Positions 54,495 to 63,931 of a stretch of DNA of 64,000 nt are shown here, in pieces. Position 1 is the stretch's first letter. The number at the start of each line of letters is the position of its first letter. The notes under the pieces are model-generated. The model did no database searches. It saw nothing but the letters and a program-made list of their open reading frames with translations, and had not been told where the DNA came from. The stretch is from an uncultured Burkholderiales bacterium (lineage in GTDB: Bacteria > Pseudomonadota > Gammaproteobacteria > Burkholderiales > Burkholderiaceae_C): the NCBI GenBank assembly GCA_903932865.1, contig CAIZHQ010000016.1, forward strand, positions 1-64,000, written 5' to 3'. A program made the position numbers and the translations under genes.

Positions 54495-55436
54495 ATGCAA
54501 TTGATTTGGGTCAACGGCCCTGCTTCAAAAGTGGTGACCTTGTCCATCACGGCTCAAAAGATCGCGATGGGGGTGGCCGCCGCAGCCATTTTTTTGGTGC
54601 TCCTGGGTTTTGTTGCGCATTTTGTCGGCCTGCGGGTGGCCATCGAGTACGTCCCCGAGCTGGTCCATCGGATCGGCGGAGTCACCAGCCAGGCCGAACA
54701 AATGAAAATGGAGGCGCACCACCAAGCACGCCTCGATGAACTGAGCGAACACCTGGGCACGGTGACCGATAAACTCAAAAAGCTTGAAAGCATCAAGAAC
54801 GATGCCCTGGGTCGACTGGGCATGGAAAAGCTCTTGCCCAACCATGGCACTCCCAAAAACAACCCCATTTGGGGCCGTGGTGGTCCCTTGAACCTGCTCG
54901 GCGCCTGGGGCTCCAGTGGTGAGCGGCTTGACCATCGGATTGGGCACGCGCTCAAACGGGTCCAGATACACGACCAAGCCATAACAGAGATGCTCGAACT
55001 GTGGCAACAAGACCTGGTTCAGCTCGATCAACTCCCCACCGCATTGCCTTTGACCGGTGAGTTTGTGTTGTCAAGCGGCTTTGGTTTCAGGCCCGACCCG
55101 ATCACCCACCAAGCCAGCCTGCACGAGGGCATTGACTTTGTAGCCCTTGTAGGAAGTCCCATCCTTGTCACCGCGCCAGGTGTGGTCTCGCGCGCTGAAT
55201 ACACGGAGGCTTATGGCAACGTGGTGGATGTCTTGCACGCCAACGGTTTCACAACGCGTTATGCTCACTTGCAGAGCATTGAGGTCAAGCCAGGTGATGT
55301 CATGGTGCGCCAGCAAAAGCTGGGTACTTTGGGCAACACGGGTCGTTCCACTGGCCCCCATTTGCATTACGAAGTCATTTACAACGGTGTGGCCATGCAC
55401 CCTGCCAAAGCTTTGGCAGCTTGGGCCAAGCTCTGA
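54495..55436 (+). CDS. Membrane-anchored M23 (LytM-type) peptidoglycan endopeptidase
   Basis: 313 aa. One N-terminal membrane helix (about residues 26-48), a coiled-coil-like stretch (about 70-105) and a C-terminal M23 domain. The zinc motifs are intact: HEGID (HxxxD) near 218-222, YAHL, and GPHLHYE (HxH). It should cut peptide cross-links in the cell wall. The bactofilin gene follows after 34 bp; M23-bactofilin pairs are known in several bacteria, where the enzyme is positioned by the bactofilin polymer. GGAG lies 5 nt before the ATG. Confidence 0.9.
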   Translation: MQLIWVNGPASKVVTLSITAQKIAMGVAAAAIFLVLLGFVAHFVGLRVAIEYVPELVHRIGGVTSQAEQMKMEAHHQARLDELSEHLGTVTDKLKKLESIKNDALGRLGMEKLLPNHGTPKNNPIWGRGGPLNLLGAWGSSGERLDHRIGHALKRVQIHDQAITEMLELWQQDLVQLDQLPTALPLTGEFVLSSGFGFRPDPITHQASLHEGIDFVALVGSPILVTAPGVVSRAEYTEAYGNVVDVLHANGFTTRYAHLQSIEVKPGDVMVRQQKLGTLGNTGRSTGPHLHYEVIYNGVAMHPAKALAAWAKL

Positions 55437-55470
55437 TAATCTCGGGTATCCGAAGCGAAAAGGAGACAAG

Positions 55471-55926
55471 ATGTTTGGTTCAAAAAAATCGACACATACC
55501 CCGTTGGTCATGGGTCATGAAAAGTTCGACACGCTGATCGGCCGCAATGCCGAAATCCATGGGTGCCTGAAATTGAATGAAAGTGTTCGAATTGACGGCA
55601 AGGTGGTGGGCAACATCGAAGCGCCCAAAGACGCCGCTATCTCGGTGGTGATCGGCTCCAATGGCGAGATCCAGGGAGATGTCATGGCCAGCCGCATCGT
55701 CGTGGCGGGCAAAGTTTCGGGCAATATTTACGCCTATGAGCGGGTCGAACTCATGGCCAGCGCGCTGGTTCAAGGCGACATCAAATACGCCTCCATGGCG
55801 GTGGAGCATGGCGCACGCTTGTTGGGCCTGATGCTTCAGATTGAGGGCAATGAGGTGCCAGCCAACATGGGCCGTGATGCTCAAGCTGCCATCTACAAAG
55901 CCAAAACTGCCGGGCTGCCTGACTGA
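55471..55926 (+). CDS. Bactofilin (polymer-forming cytoskeletal protein)
   Basis: 151 aa from ATG 55471 with an AAAAGGAG ribosome binding site. The central right-handed beta-helix has the expected repeats of about 17 residues (LNESVRIDGKVVGNIE, GSNGEIQGDVMASRIVVAGKVSGNIYAYERVELM), flanked by short tails. Bactofilins form filaments that recruit wall-remodelling enzymes. A 30-residue tail (VPANMGRDAQAAIYKAKTAG) may be the partner-binding or membrane region. Confidence 0.92.
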   Translation: MFGSKKSTHTPLVMGHEKFDTLIGRNAEIHGCLKLNESVRIDGKVVGNIEAPKDAAISVVIGSNGEIQGDVMASRIVVAGKVSGNIYAYERVELMASALVQGDIKYASMAVEHGARLLGLMLQIEGNEVPANMGRDAQAAIYKAKTAGLPD

Positions 55927-55971
55927 GGGATAGCCCAAAGGGCTGTTGTCAAAAATCATTATCATTGGCTA

Positions 55972-56739
55972 ATGACATTTTTAGCCATCGACGTAGGCAA
56001 TACCCGCCTGAAATGGGCGTTGTATGAGCAACCCAGTCCTCGTGCTGAATTGGTGGCCCACGGCGCCGAATTCCTCGAAAACATTGACCGTCTTTCAGAT
56101 GGCCCTTGGGCCAAGTTGCCAGTGCCCCTCCATATGCTCGGCTGCGTGGTGGCGGGTGATGCCATCAAGCGCCGCGTACAAGAGCAAATGGATTTGTGGG
56201 ATTTCCCGCCCCAGTGGGTGGTGCCCAGCTTGCAAGAAGCCGGGCTCATCAACGGCTACGACTATCCCTCGCGTTTGGGTGCAGACCGCTGGGTGGCCAT
56301 GATTGGTGCGCGCCAGCGGATGCTGGTGCAAGGAGGACCTGCCCGGCCGCTGGTGGTGGTCATGGTGGGCACAGCCGTCACGGTGGAGGCCATAGACGCC
56401 GAAGGGCGCTTTTTAGGTGGCCTGATCCTGCCGGGCCACGGGATCATGTTGCGTGCCCTCGAGTCGGGCACTGCCGGGTTGCATGTGCCCACGGGGGAGG
56501 TGACCCCCTTTCCCACCAACACCAGCGACGCCCTGACCAGCGGTGGCACTTACGCCATTGCCGGGGCGTGCGAGCGCATGGTGCAGCACCTGCGAGATCA
56601 CACCCACCTGGAGCCGATGTGCATCATGACGGGCGGTGCAGGCTGGAAAATGGCCCCGAGCATGTCGGTGCAGTTCGAACTGGTGGACAACCTGATCTTC
56701 GATGGTCTCTTGGCCATCGCCGCATCGCGCTTTGCCTGA
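55972..56739 (+). CDS. coaX: Type III pantothenate kinase
   Basis: 255 aa. Opens with [15 protein letters not shown] (phosphate-binding), carries [11 protein letters not shown] and [28 protein letters not shown]. It phosphorylates pantothenate in the first step of CoA synthesis and is the acetyl-CoA-insensitive isoform common in betaproteobacteria. Usually found next to birA; here it follows a bactofilin gene. Convergent with the TetR gene. Confidence 0.93.
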   Translation: MTFLAIDVGNTRLKWALYEQPSPRAELVAHGAEFLENIDRLSDGPWAKLPVPLHMLGCVVAGDAIKRRVQEQMDLWDFPPQWVVPSLQEAGLINGYDYPSRLGADRWVAMIGARQRMLVQGGPARPLVVVMVGTAVTVEAIDAEGRFLGGLILPGHGIMLRALESGTAGLHVPTGEVTPFPTNTSDALTSGGTYAIAGACERMVQHLRDHTHLEPMCIMTGGAGWKMAPSMSVQFELVDNLIFDGLLAIAASRFA

Positions 56740-56758
56740 AGGCTGAGCCAAGCTCGCG

Positions 56759-57436
56759 TCAGGCGTTTTGTGAGCGTTGAGTCGCGCTGTAGGCTGAGCG
56801 CAGGCCGTGCAGGTGATTTTGCAAGTCAACGCTGGCCATATAAGGCGTCAGCAAGGCCAGCACATGCTGCGCCCCCCGGGTCAGGGCCAAACCTGCGCTG
56901 GCGGGCTCCATGGCGTGTCGTGGGTCTCGAACGTACTCGTAGCTGAGCCAATACGTCACCATCACCGACATGCTGGCTGACAGGGTTTCGATGCTGTCCG
57001 GGTCGATGCGCATCAGATCCGCCGCCGCAAGTGATTCCAGCATCTGCCGAAACGCATGGGTCTTGCGTGTGAGCACGGCGTGAAAATGCATTTCCAGATG
57101 CCGGTTGCCCGACAACAAGTTGTTCAGGTCGCGGTACAAAAAACGGTGGTTCCAGACTTGTTCAAAAAGCGAATGCAGAAAAAACCAAGCGTCCTCAATG
57201 TCTCGCACATCCGGCGCAGCATCCAGCAGGGCCAGCATCGCGCGCTCGTACTGATCAAACAGGTGGTTGACCAGCGCGTCTTTCGAAGCAAAGTGGTAGT
57301 AGAGGTTGCCTGGGCTGATGCTCAGTTCCGCTGAGATCAGGGTGGTGGACACATTCGGTTCACCGAACCGGTTGAAAAGGCCCAGCGTCACCTCGGCGAT
57401 GCGCTCAGCGGTGCGGCGGGGGGCTTTTTTGGCCAT
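56759..57436 (-). CDS. TetR-family transcriptional regulator
   Basis: 225 aa. N-terminal HTH with RIAEVTLGLFNRFGEPNVSTTLISAELSISPGNLYYHFASKDALVNHLF, the typical TetR DNA-binding domain (residues about 12-58), and an alpha-helical ligand domain. It is downstream of the phasin gene by 28 bp in the same direction, so it may be read from that promoter. The effector is not known; regulation of PHA or fatty-acyl genes is a guess from context. Confidence 0.9.
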   Translation of the reverse strand: MAKKAPRRTAERIAEVTLGLFNRFGEPNVSTTLISAELSISPGNLYYHFASKDALVNHLFDQYERAMLALLDAAPDVRDIEDAWFFLHSLFEQVWNHRFLYRDLNNLLSGNRHLEMHFHAVLTRKTHAFRQMLESLAAADLMRIDPDSIETLSASMSVMVTYWLSYEYVRDPRHAMEPASAGLALTRGAQHVLALLTPYMASVDLQNHLHGLRSAYSATQRSQNA

Positions 57437-57464
57437 GGCAAGTCAGCGGCGTGGGCCAGGAAGA

Positions 57465-58049
57465 TCAGGCCGATTTGCTGCGCTGCTTTTTGGCGCTGGC
57501 CGATGAAGTCTTGGGGGCGGATTTGGCGGCAGTTTTTGCGGCTGTTTTGCCCACAGCTTTGGCCAAGGGTTTGACCGAGGCTTGGCGTCCCGATTTCGAC
57601 AAGGGTTGGGCCTTTTTAGTGGCGGCCTGGTCTTGCTTTCTGGTGCTGCCGCTCCTGGCAAGCCATTGCGTTTCGAGTTGGGTCACGCGGTCATTGAGCA
57701 TCTGGATGTCCAGCAGCGAAGGCATGCCCAGCCGATGCAAGGCCTTGGCCACGCGGTCTTCAAACAAGTGTTCCAGCTTGTCCACTCGCCCTGAGGCGGA
57801 TGGACCAAAGTCGGTGGTCAGATGGCTCAGGCGCTCAGTGGCCTCTTGCAGGCGTTTTTGAGCCTCTGACTGGCTTTTGCGCTGAAAGGCCAGTCCGTCG
57901 TTGACCAACGCCTCAATCGCTTTGCTGCCTTCTTGCTGCGCTTTGGCCAGCGCCCCCAAGCCTGCCAGCCAAACATGCTGTGCCGGCGGCGCCGCGCTGT
58001 CGGGGGCGTTGGCGTTGGTCTTGTGGGGGGTGTCTTTTGATGAGGCCAT
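57465..58049 (-). CDS. Phasin-like polyhydroxyalkanoate granule protein (PhaF/PhaI type)
   Basis: 194 aa from ATG 58049. N-terminal phasin domain of about 130 residues: HVWLAGLGALAKAQQEGSKAIEALVNDGLAFQRKSQ followed by a coiled-coil-like stretch. The tail (about 140-194) is rich in Lys, Ala and Ser (AKAVGKTAAKTAAK pattern), like the histone-H1-like tail of PhaF, which binds DNA and helps segregate granules. Coats PHA granules. The longer reading frame upstream is rejected. Confidence 0.88.
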   Translation of the reverse strand: MASSKDTPHKTNANAPDSAAPPAQHVWLAGLGALAKAQQEGSKAIEALVNDGLAFQRKSQSEAQKRLQEATERLSHLTTDFGPSASGRVDKLEHLFEDRVAKALHRLGMPSLLDIQMLNDRVTQLETQWLARSGSTRKQDQAATKKAQPLSKSGRQASVKPLAKAVGKTAAKTAAKSAPKTSSASAKKQRSKSA

Positions 58050-58206
58050 GGTGCACTTCCTGAACAGACCGCCACTGTAACCTGATGTCGCCACTTTGGG
58101 CACTGGGTTGCAGCCAGCCGCTGTGTGTCGGAATCGCCCGGCGATGCTTCTAAAATCAGCTTTTGTTGGTGCGGCCTTCCGTGGCACCCTTGAGCAGATC
58201 CCAACC

Positions 58207-59271
58207 ATGACCCTTCTTGTCACCGGCGCGGCCGGATTCATTGGCGCCAACTTTGTGCTGGACTGGCTGGCATCCAGTCAAGAGCCCATCATCAACCTCG
58301 ACAAACTCACTTACGCGGGCAATCTGGAAACCTTGTCCAGCCTGGAAGGCGATGCGCGGCATGTCTTTGTGCAAGGCGACATCGGTGACGCGGAACTGGT
58401 CGACCGCTTGCTGGTCGAGCACCAACCCCGCGCGGTGCTCAACTTCGCCGCCGAAAGCCATGTGGACCGCTCTATCCATGGCCCGGGTGATTTCATCGAA
58501 ACCAACATCGTGGGCACCTTCCGTTTGCTGGAGTCGGTGCGTGGGTACTGGTCGGCTTTGCCTGAAAGTCGCAAATCGTCGTTCCGCTTTTTGCACGTTT
58601 CCACCGACGAGGTCTACGGCTCGCTGGCCAAAGACGACCCCGCTTTTGCAGAGACGCACCGGTACGAGCCCAACAGCCCCTACAGCGCCAGCAAGGCCGC
58701 CTCTGACCACCTGGTACGCGCCTGGCACCACACCTACGGCCTGCCGGTGCTCACCACCAACTGTTCCAACAACTACGGCCCGTACCACTTCCCTGAAAAA
58801 CTCATCCCGCTGATGATCGTCAATGCGCTGGCGGGCAAGCCCTTGCCGGTGTACGGTGACGGCATGCAAATCCGCGACTGGCTCTACGTCAAAGACCACT
58901 GCAGCGCGATTCGCCGTGTGCTCGAAGCTGGGCGTCTGGGTGAGACCTACAACGTGGGCGGCTGGAACGAAAAGCCCAACATCGAGATTGTGAAAACGGT
59001 GTGCGCGCTGCTGGACGAGTTGCGCCCCCGCGCCGACGGCAAGCCCTACGCCCAGCAAATCAGCTATGTGACCGATCGCCCCGGCCACGACCGCCGCTAT
59101 GCCATCGATGCCCGCAAGCTCGAGGCCGAGTTGGGCTGGAAGCCGGCCGAGACTTTTGGAAGCGGCATCCGCAAAACCGTGCAGTGGTACTTGGCCAATC
59201 CTGCATGGGTCAGCAATGTGCAAAGCGGCGCCTACCGCGACTGGGTCCACAAACAATACCAAGCCTCATGA
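58207..59271 (+). CDS. rfbB: dTDP-glucose 4,6-dehydratase
   Basis: 354 aa extended SDR. NAD-binding [12 protein letters not shown] at the N-terminus, the [10 protein letters not shown] catalytic loop and the [12 protein letters not shown] motif with Tyr and Lys. It converts dTDP-glucose to dTDP-4-keto-6-deoxyglucose, the second step of dTDP-L-rhamnose synthesis. ATG 58207 is used; the reading frame upstream has no family support. Coupled to rfbD by a 4-bp overlap. rfbA and rfbC are not in the window. Confidence 0.96.
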   Translation: MTLLVTGAAGFIGANFVLDWLASSQEPIINLDKLTYAGNLETLSSLEGDARHVFVQGDIGDAELVDRLLVEHQPRAVLNFAAESHVDRSIHGPGDFIETNIVGTFRLLESVRGYWSALPESRKSSFRFLHVSTDEVYGSLAKDDPAFAETHRYEPNSPYSASKAASDHLVRAWHHTYGLPVLTTNCSNNYGPYHFPEKLIPLMIVNALAGKPLPVYGDGMQIRDWLYVKDHCSAIRRVLEAGRLGETYNVGGWNEKPNIEIVKTVCALLDELRPRADGKPYAQQISYVTDRPGHDRRYAIDARKLEAELGWKPAETFGSGIRKTVQWYLANPAWVSNVQSGAYRDWVHKQYQAS

Positions 59272-60164
59272 AAATCCTGTTGCTTGGAAAAAATGGCCAA
59301 GTCGGCTGGGAATTACAGCGCAGTTTGGCCCCCTTGGGCCAAGTGTTGGCGCTGGATCGGCACAGCACAGACTTTTGCGGTGACTTGAGCCACCCGGAGC
59401 GCTTGGCGCAAACCGTGCGGGACTGGCGTCCCGACGTCATCGTCAACGCCGCCGCCCACACGGCAGTTGACAAGGCCGAGTCTGAACCCGACCTGGCCCG
59501 CTGCCTGAACGCCACCGCTCCTGCCGCGCTGGCGCAGGCCGCCGCCAAAATCGGTGCCTGGCTGGTGCATTACTCGACCGACTATGTGTTCAACGGCCAA
59601 GGCGTGCAGCCATGGCGAGAGGGCGACGCCACCGGGCCGCTGAGCGTGTACGGCCAGACCAAACTCGAAGGCGAGCAAGCCGTTGTGGCCAGTGGTTGTA
59701 AACACCTGATTTTTCGCACCAGCTGGGTGTATGCGGCGCGGGGCGGCAACTTTGCCAAGACCATGCTGCGCCTGGCCGGTGAACGCGAACGCCTCACGGT
59801 GATCGATGACCAACATGGTGCACCCACGGGCGCAGACCTGATCGCCGATGTGACGGCCCACGCCATGCGCCATGCCATGGCCAGCCCGGCATCGGCTTTG
59901 GCAGGCATTTACCACCTGGTGGCGGCGGGTGAGACCACCTGGCACAGTTATGCCAGCCATGTGATCGCGCAGGCGCGTCACCTTCAACCTGAGCAGGGCC
60001 TGAAAGTGACCGACATCGCCCCTGTGCCCACCACCGCCTTCCCAACGCCCGCTCAGCGCCCCATGAATTCACGTTTGAACACCCACAAACTGCAGCAAGC
60101 CTTTGGGCTGGTGCTGCCGCCCTGGGAGCAAGGTGTCAACCGCATGCTGGCCGAGATTCTCTGA
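59268..60164 (+). CDS. rfbD: dTDP-4-dehydrorhamnose reductase
   Basis: 298 aa from ATG 59268, overlapping rfbB. NADPH-binding [39 protein letters not shown] and the [12 protein letters not shown] motif. It makes dTDP-L-rhamnose for LPS or exopolysaccharide. Residues in the N-terminus match the family exactly. Upstream in-frame starts lie inside rfbB and are rejected. Confidence 0.96.
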   Translation: MKILLLGKNGQVGWELQRSLAPLGQVLALDRHSTDFCGDLSHPERLAQTVRDWRPDVIVNAAAHTAVDKAESEPDLARCLNATAPAALAQAAAKIGAWLVHYSTDYVFNGQGVQPWREGDATGPLSVYGQTKLEGEQAVVASGCKHLIFRTSWVYAARGGNFAKTMLRLAGERERLTVIDDQHGAPTGADLIADVTAHAMRHAMASPASALAGIYHLVAAGETTWHSYASHVIAQARHLQPEQGLKVTDIAPVPTTAFPTPAQRPMNSRLNTHKLQQAFGLVLPPWEQGVNRMLAEIL

Positions 60165-60232
60165 GCTGTCTTGGGCTTGCGGCACAATCTCCTGAACTTT
60201 GTGAACCTTCTTCGACCACCCCGTTTCGAAAC

Positions 60233-61132
60233 ATGACCGACACCACCGCTGCCTCCACTGTTGCACCGCATGACCAAGCCCAGATCCTGGCGCAGGCCAT
60301 GCCCTATATCCGCAAGTTCCACGGCAAGACATTGGTCATCAAATACGGCGGCAACGCCATGACCGACCCGGCCTTGCAGCAAGCCTTTGCCGAAGACGTG
60401 GTGCTGCTCAAGCTGGTGGGCATGAACCCTGTGGTGGTGCATGGCGGAGGCCCGCAAATCGAAACGGCCTTGAACCGCCTGGGCAAGAAGGGCGAGTTCA
60501 TTCAGGGCATGCGCGTGACCGATGCCGAAACCATGGAAGTTGTCGAGTGGGTGCTGGGCGGCGAAGTGCAGCAAGACATCGTCGGCATGATCAACCGGGC
60601 AGGCGGCAAAGCCGTGGGCCTGACGGGTCGTGACGGTGGCTTGATCCGTGCCAAAAAACTGCGCCTGGTGGATGCCCAAGACCCCAGCAAAGAATACGAC
60701 GTGGGTCAGGTCGGCGAGATTGAAAGCATCGACCCCGCCATCCTGCAATGCCTGCAAGACGATGCCTTCATCCCCGTGGTCAGTCCCATTGGTTTTGGTA
60801 TCAACAACGAAAGTTACAACATCAACGCCGACGTGGTGGCCGCCAAGTTGGCCACGGTGCTGCAAGCCGAAAAACTGCTCATGCTCACCAACATCCGGGG
60901 CGTGCTCGACAAAGAGGGCAACTTGCTCACCGAGCTGACCCCCAGCCGCATTGACGAGTTGTGTGCAGACGGCACCATCAGCGGCGGCATGATCCCCAAA
61001 ATTGCGGGCGCGCTTGATGCCGCCAAGAGCGGCGTCAACGCAGTGCACATCATCGACGGCCGTGTGCCCCACGCCATGTTGCTCGAGGTGCTGTCCGAGC
61101 AAGCCTTTGGCACCATGATCCGCAGCCGATAA
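60233..61132 (+). CDS. argB: Acetylglutamate kinase
   Basis: 299 aa. Amino-acid-kinase fold with [30 protein letters not shown], the acetylglutamate site ([19 protein letters not shown]), and ATP-binding region [13 protein letters not shown] near the C-terminus. It phosphorylates N-acetylglutamate in arginine synthesis. The N-terminus [33 protein letters not shown] is typical of the feedback-inhibited, long form. Alone, upstream of slmA. Confidence 0.97.
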   Translation: MTDTTAASTVAPHDQAQILAQAMPYIRKFHGKTLVIKYGGNAMTDPALQQAFAEDVVLLKLVGMNPVVVHGGGPQIETALNRLGKKGEFIQGMRVTDAETMEVVEWVLGGEVQQDIVGMINRAGGKAVGLTGRDGGLIRAKKLRLVDAQDPSKEYDVGQVGEIESIDPAILQCLQDDAFIPVVSPIGFGINNESYNINADVVAAKLATVLQAEKLLMLTNIRGVLDKEGNLLTELTPSRIDELCADGTISGGMIPKIAGALDAAKSGVNAVHIIDGRVPHAMLLEVLSEQAFGTMIRSR

Positions 61133-61176
61133 AAACCAGACCGCCAGCAAGAGCGGCGACTCAACAAAAGGAAGAC

Positions 61177-61800
61177 ATGTCAGATTCTGATTCATCCTCA
61201 GAGCACGGGCGCGACGGGGACGCGTCTCCGGCACGCAAGCGGCCACGCCCCGGTGAACGCCGGTTGCAGATATTGCAAACCCTGGCCTCCATGCTCGAGC
61301 AGCCCGGTGCCGAGCGCGTCACCACCGCAGGCCTGGCCGCCAAAATTGGCGTGAGCGAAGCGGCTTTGTACCGGCATTTCGCCAGCAAGGCGCAGATGTT
61401 CGAAGGGCTGATCGACTTCGTAGACCAGTCCGTGATCGGTTTGATTCGGCAAGTCACTGACCGCGAACCTTTGGGGCCCAACCAAGCCACGCGCATCGTG
61501 ACACTGCTGCTGCAGTTTGCCGAAAAAAACCCAGGCATGTGCCGCGTGATGAACGGCGATGCGCTGGTGCTGGAGCACGAGCGCTTGCAAGAGCGCATCA
61601 ACTTGCTCTTTGACAAGATCGAGGCGCAGCTGCGCCAGTCGCTCAAAGCCACCGAGTCGGCCACCCCCACAGCCGACGCGCAAGTCATGGCCTCGATTTT
61701 GGTGGCCTTCATGCAAGGGCGCTTGCAGCGCTTTGCCCGCTCGGGTTTCAAGCGTCTGCCATCCGAGCATTTGCAAGCGGCGCTGGCGCGCATGCTTTAA
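61177..61800 (+). CDS. slmA: Nucleoid occlusion factor SlmA
   Basis: 207 aa TetR-type protein. Acidic N-terminal tail, then PGERRLQILQTLASMLEQPGAERVTTAGLAAKIGVSEAALYRHFASKAQMFEGLIDFVDQ, the SlmA form of the HTH region, and SlmA-typical LLLQFAEKNPGMCRVMNGDALVLEHERLQ. It binds SlmA sites on the chromosome and blocks FtsZ ring assembly over the nucleoid. AAGGAAG precedes ATG 61177. Located 44 bp after argB, which is a common pairing in betaproteobacteria. Confidence 0.95.
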   Translation: MSDSDSSSEHGRDGDASPARKRPRPGERRLQILQTLASMLEQPGAERVTTAGLAAKIGVSEAALYRHFASKAQMFEGLIDFVDQSVIGLIRQVTDREPLGPNQATRIVTLLLQFAEKNPGMCRVMNGDALVLEHERLQERINLLFDKIEAQLRQSLKATESATPTADAQVMASILVAFMQGRLQRFARSGFKRLPSEHLQAALARML

Positions 61801-61861
61801 GCGGGCGTTGGTTCTGCCTTGATTCGGGGGCTTGGCATCTTCAGCGGTCAATTCGCAAGCC

Positions 61862-62290
61862 ATGACTGACAATATCTGACGCTCCGATGAACTGGGCCGC
61901 TAACTGCGTACGCGGCGTGAAGCGCTGGGTTTGAGCAAGCCCGCGCTGACCGATAAGTCAGGGAAGGTTCGGGTAGTCATTTGCCGGCGGGAGGCAGGAA
62001 AGGACTTCACCGTGTCCTCGCTTTTTGCGGGTATGGGGGCCTTGGAGTTGGTGATGCGGATGCGGATGGTGCGCGCAGGCCTGCCAACGGGCAGTGAAGT
62101 TGCTGCCAGGTTCCTGTACGAGGACGAGATGTCCTCTGAAAAAAGTCTTTTGTTGAACGTTTCGATTGGCGATGCCGACACCGCGGGTCAGTTGATTCGA
62201 GCGTCCATCCATGCATTTCGCTATTTGCAGACCGACCCTGAGCAAGAGGCGGTGGCCTTTTTGATGCCGCCTGCACCGCAGTTCAATTAG
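61862..62290 (+). pseudogene. XRE-family HTH regulator, inactivated by two nonsense codons
   Basis: One frame runs from ATG 61862 to TAG 62288-62290 but holds an in-frame TGA (61877-61879) and TAA (61901-61903). Ignoring them, the protein reads MTDNI-stop-RSDELGR-stop-LRTRREALGLSKPALTDKSG, then VVICRREAGKDFTVSSLFAGMGALELVMRM and RAGLPTGSEVAARF. This is the HipB/XRE-type pattern (LGxxLRxRRexLGLsxxaLaxxsGvxrxvIxRxEaGxd-tVssLlalLxALGL). No partner toxin is adjacent. A downstream TTG start at 61931 would lack the first helices of the HTH, so function is unlikely. Confidence 0.6.
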
Positions 62291-62356
62291 CAGGACGGTG
62301 ATCTGTTTCCGCCGATGGACCAGAACCTCCCCGTAGGCGAATTGTTTCAAGTGGAG

Positions 62357-63859
62357 TCACGAATGAATTTTGATGTCTTTGCAAGCTTGTTGGATTTCAC
62401 GTACACCAGCATCGATCAGTGAGCCATGGATGGCCGAATAGCCCAAGCGAAAGTAGGCTTGGTTCTTGTTCGAGGATTTACTGAAGAAAATATCTCCAGG
62501 CTCTATCAGGACGCCACGCGCAGCGCACAACTCGGACAATGACTGGCTGTTAAAACCTTCAGGTCCCTTGATCCAGGCGCCAGAGCCTCCCTGTGAGGGC
62601 ACGATTTCAAACTCCGGCAAATATTTTGAAAATGCACTGGTCAAAATTTCGCGTCGCTCTTTGTAGGTCACGTTCAACTTTCGCATAAATGCATCATGGT
62701 GTCCTTGTGCAATAAACAAGCTGGCTGTGTGCGAGTTGTTGGTGGGTTCGTGGCGCATGATCAATCGACGCAAGGCCCGAAGCTCGCGAATCAATTCAGC
62801 AGGTGCAACGATATAGCCAATTCGCAGGCCGTGTACCAGTGTTTTGGACAGACTGCCAAGGTAAATAACCCGACCATCCGTATCCAGACTTTTCAGCGCA
62901 GGCAGAGGCCGACCTGAAAAGTTCAGTTCACTCTCATGGTCGTCTTCAAACAATACAACGTCACGTTTTTTGGCCAACTCCAGAATCTCCTGCCTGCGAC
63001 TCAATGGCATGGTGACGGTTGTGGGGCACTGATGACTGGGAGTCACGAAAACATAGGCACATTGCCCCATGGCACGAGAGGCAGTCAGTCCGTCAGCATC
63101 CATGGGCAGTGCTTTGACATGGTCGCTGCGCAGCAAAAAGTTATTGCGCGCATCCGGGTACCCAGGGTCTTCTATGCCAACAACGGTTTTTTTATCCACC
63201 AACACATTGGCCAAAAGGTAACAGGCCATTTGCGAGCCTGCGGTCACAAGAATTTCGTCGCGCCTGGCCATGATGCCGCGTGCAGGCAACAAGCGGTGTT
63301 GAATCTGCTCCACCAAGGCCTCAGAGTCGCGGTCAATATGGTTCTGAGCCCATTTCTTGACAGCCGGTACAAACAAGGCTTGGTGAGAGCAGGCGCGCCA
63401 GTCTTTGAGCGGCACCAAGCTTGCGTCAAATTGACCATAAACAAAAGGGTAAGCGTAATCCTGCCAGTTGGCAGGTTTGATGATGTTGCGTTGATTGATG
63501 AGGTGAGATTTAAACCGTTCGGACCACTTCAAGCCTGAGGTCATAGGTTCTGAAGGGGTCGATCGGTCTACCTGGCCAAGCAAAATATCGCCATTGACGA
63601 TCAGCCCGCTTCGAGGACTGGCAATCAAAAAACCCTTGTCAACGAGTACTTGCAAAGCCAGTGAAACCGTGTTTCGAGACAAGCCTAATGCGCTCGACAG
63701 CGCGCGACTGGTTGGGACTTTTGCGCCAGGCGGAATCAGGCCCATCAAAATGGAGTGCACCATCATCTCTCGCACGCGACCTTGAAGCGTGGCACTGTTG
63801 CCAGAAAATTTTGGAAAAAGTTTGGCCCAAATATCAGTGATTTCCTGCTTTTGCCGCAT
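62357..63859 (-). CDS. MocR-family regulator (GntR HTH fused to class I aminotransferase fold)
   Basis: 500 aa. N-terminal winged helix of the GntR type (about 25-90, with LGLSRNTVSLALQVLVDKGFL), then an aminotransferase-like domain from about residue 150: ILVTAGSQMACYLLANVL, DPGYPDARN, the acidic FEDDHESELNF motif and the PLP-binding lysine K339 in GSLSKT. MocR/PdxR/GabR proteins sense PLP-related or amino compounds. Its target is probably the divergent gene beyond 64000. Which effector it binds is unknown. Confidence 0.9.
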   Translation of the reverse strand: MRQKQEITDIWAKLFPKFSGNSATLQGRVREMMVHSILMGLIPPGAKVPTSRALSSALGLSRNTVSLALQVLVDKGFLIASPRSGLIVNGDILLGQVDRSTPSEPMTSGLKWSERFKSHLINQRNIIKPANWQDYAYPFVYGQFDASLVPLKDWRACSHQALFVPAVKKWAQNHIDRDSEALVEQIQHRLLPARGIMARRDEILVTAGSQMACYLLANVLVDKKTVVGIEDPGYPDARNNFLLRSDHVKALPMDADGLTASRAMGQCAYVFVTPSHQCPTTVTMPLSRRQEILELAKKRDVVLFEDDHESELNFSGRPLPALKSLDTDGRVIYLGSLSKTLVHGLRIGYIVAPAELIRELRALRRLIMRHEPTNNSHTASLFIAQGHHDAFMRKLNVTYKERREILTSAFSKYLPEFEIVPSQGGSGAWIKGPEGFNSQSLSELCAARGVLIEPGDIFFSKSSNKNQAYFRLGYSAIHGSLIDAGVREIQQACKDIKIHS

Positions 63860-63921
63860 GCTTTTTTTCCAATTAAAACGACATGATGGCTACACCTGGT
63901 TGATCTGCTGGCATCAATCAA

Positions 63922-63931
63922 GGGTTAACCC
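63922..63931. promoter_or_regulatory. Palindrome in the MocR upstream region
   Basis: GGGTTAACCC is a perfect 10-nt palindrome 63 nt upstream of the MocR start. It could be part of the divergent promoter operator. The stretch from 63860 to 64000 holds no gene and no other recognisable signal. Confidence 0.25.

Noticed and set aside
61931..62290. Intact 119-codon protein from a TTG start after slmA
   Set aside because: It would begin within the helix-turn-helix of an XRE protein; the upstream in-frame helix is interrupted by stops, so a pseudogene explains it better.
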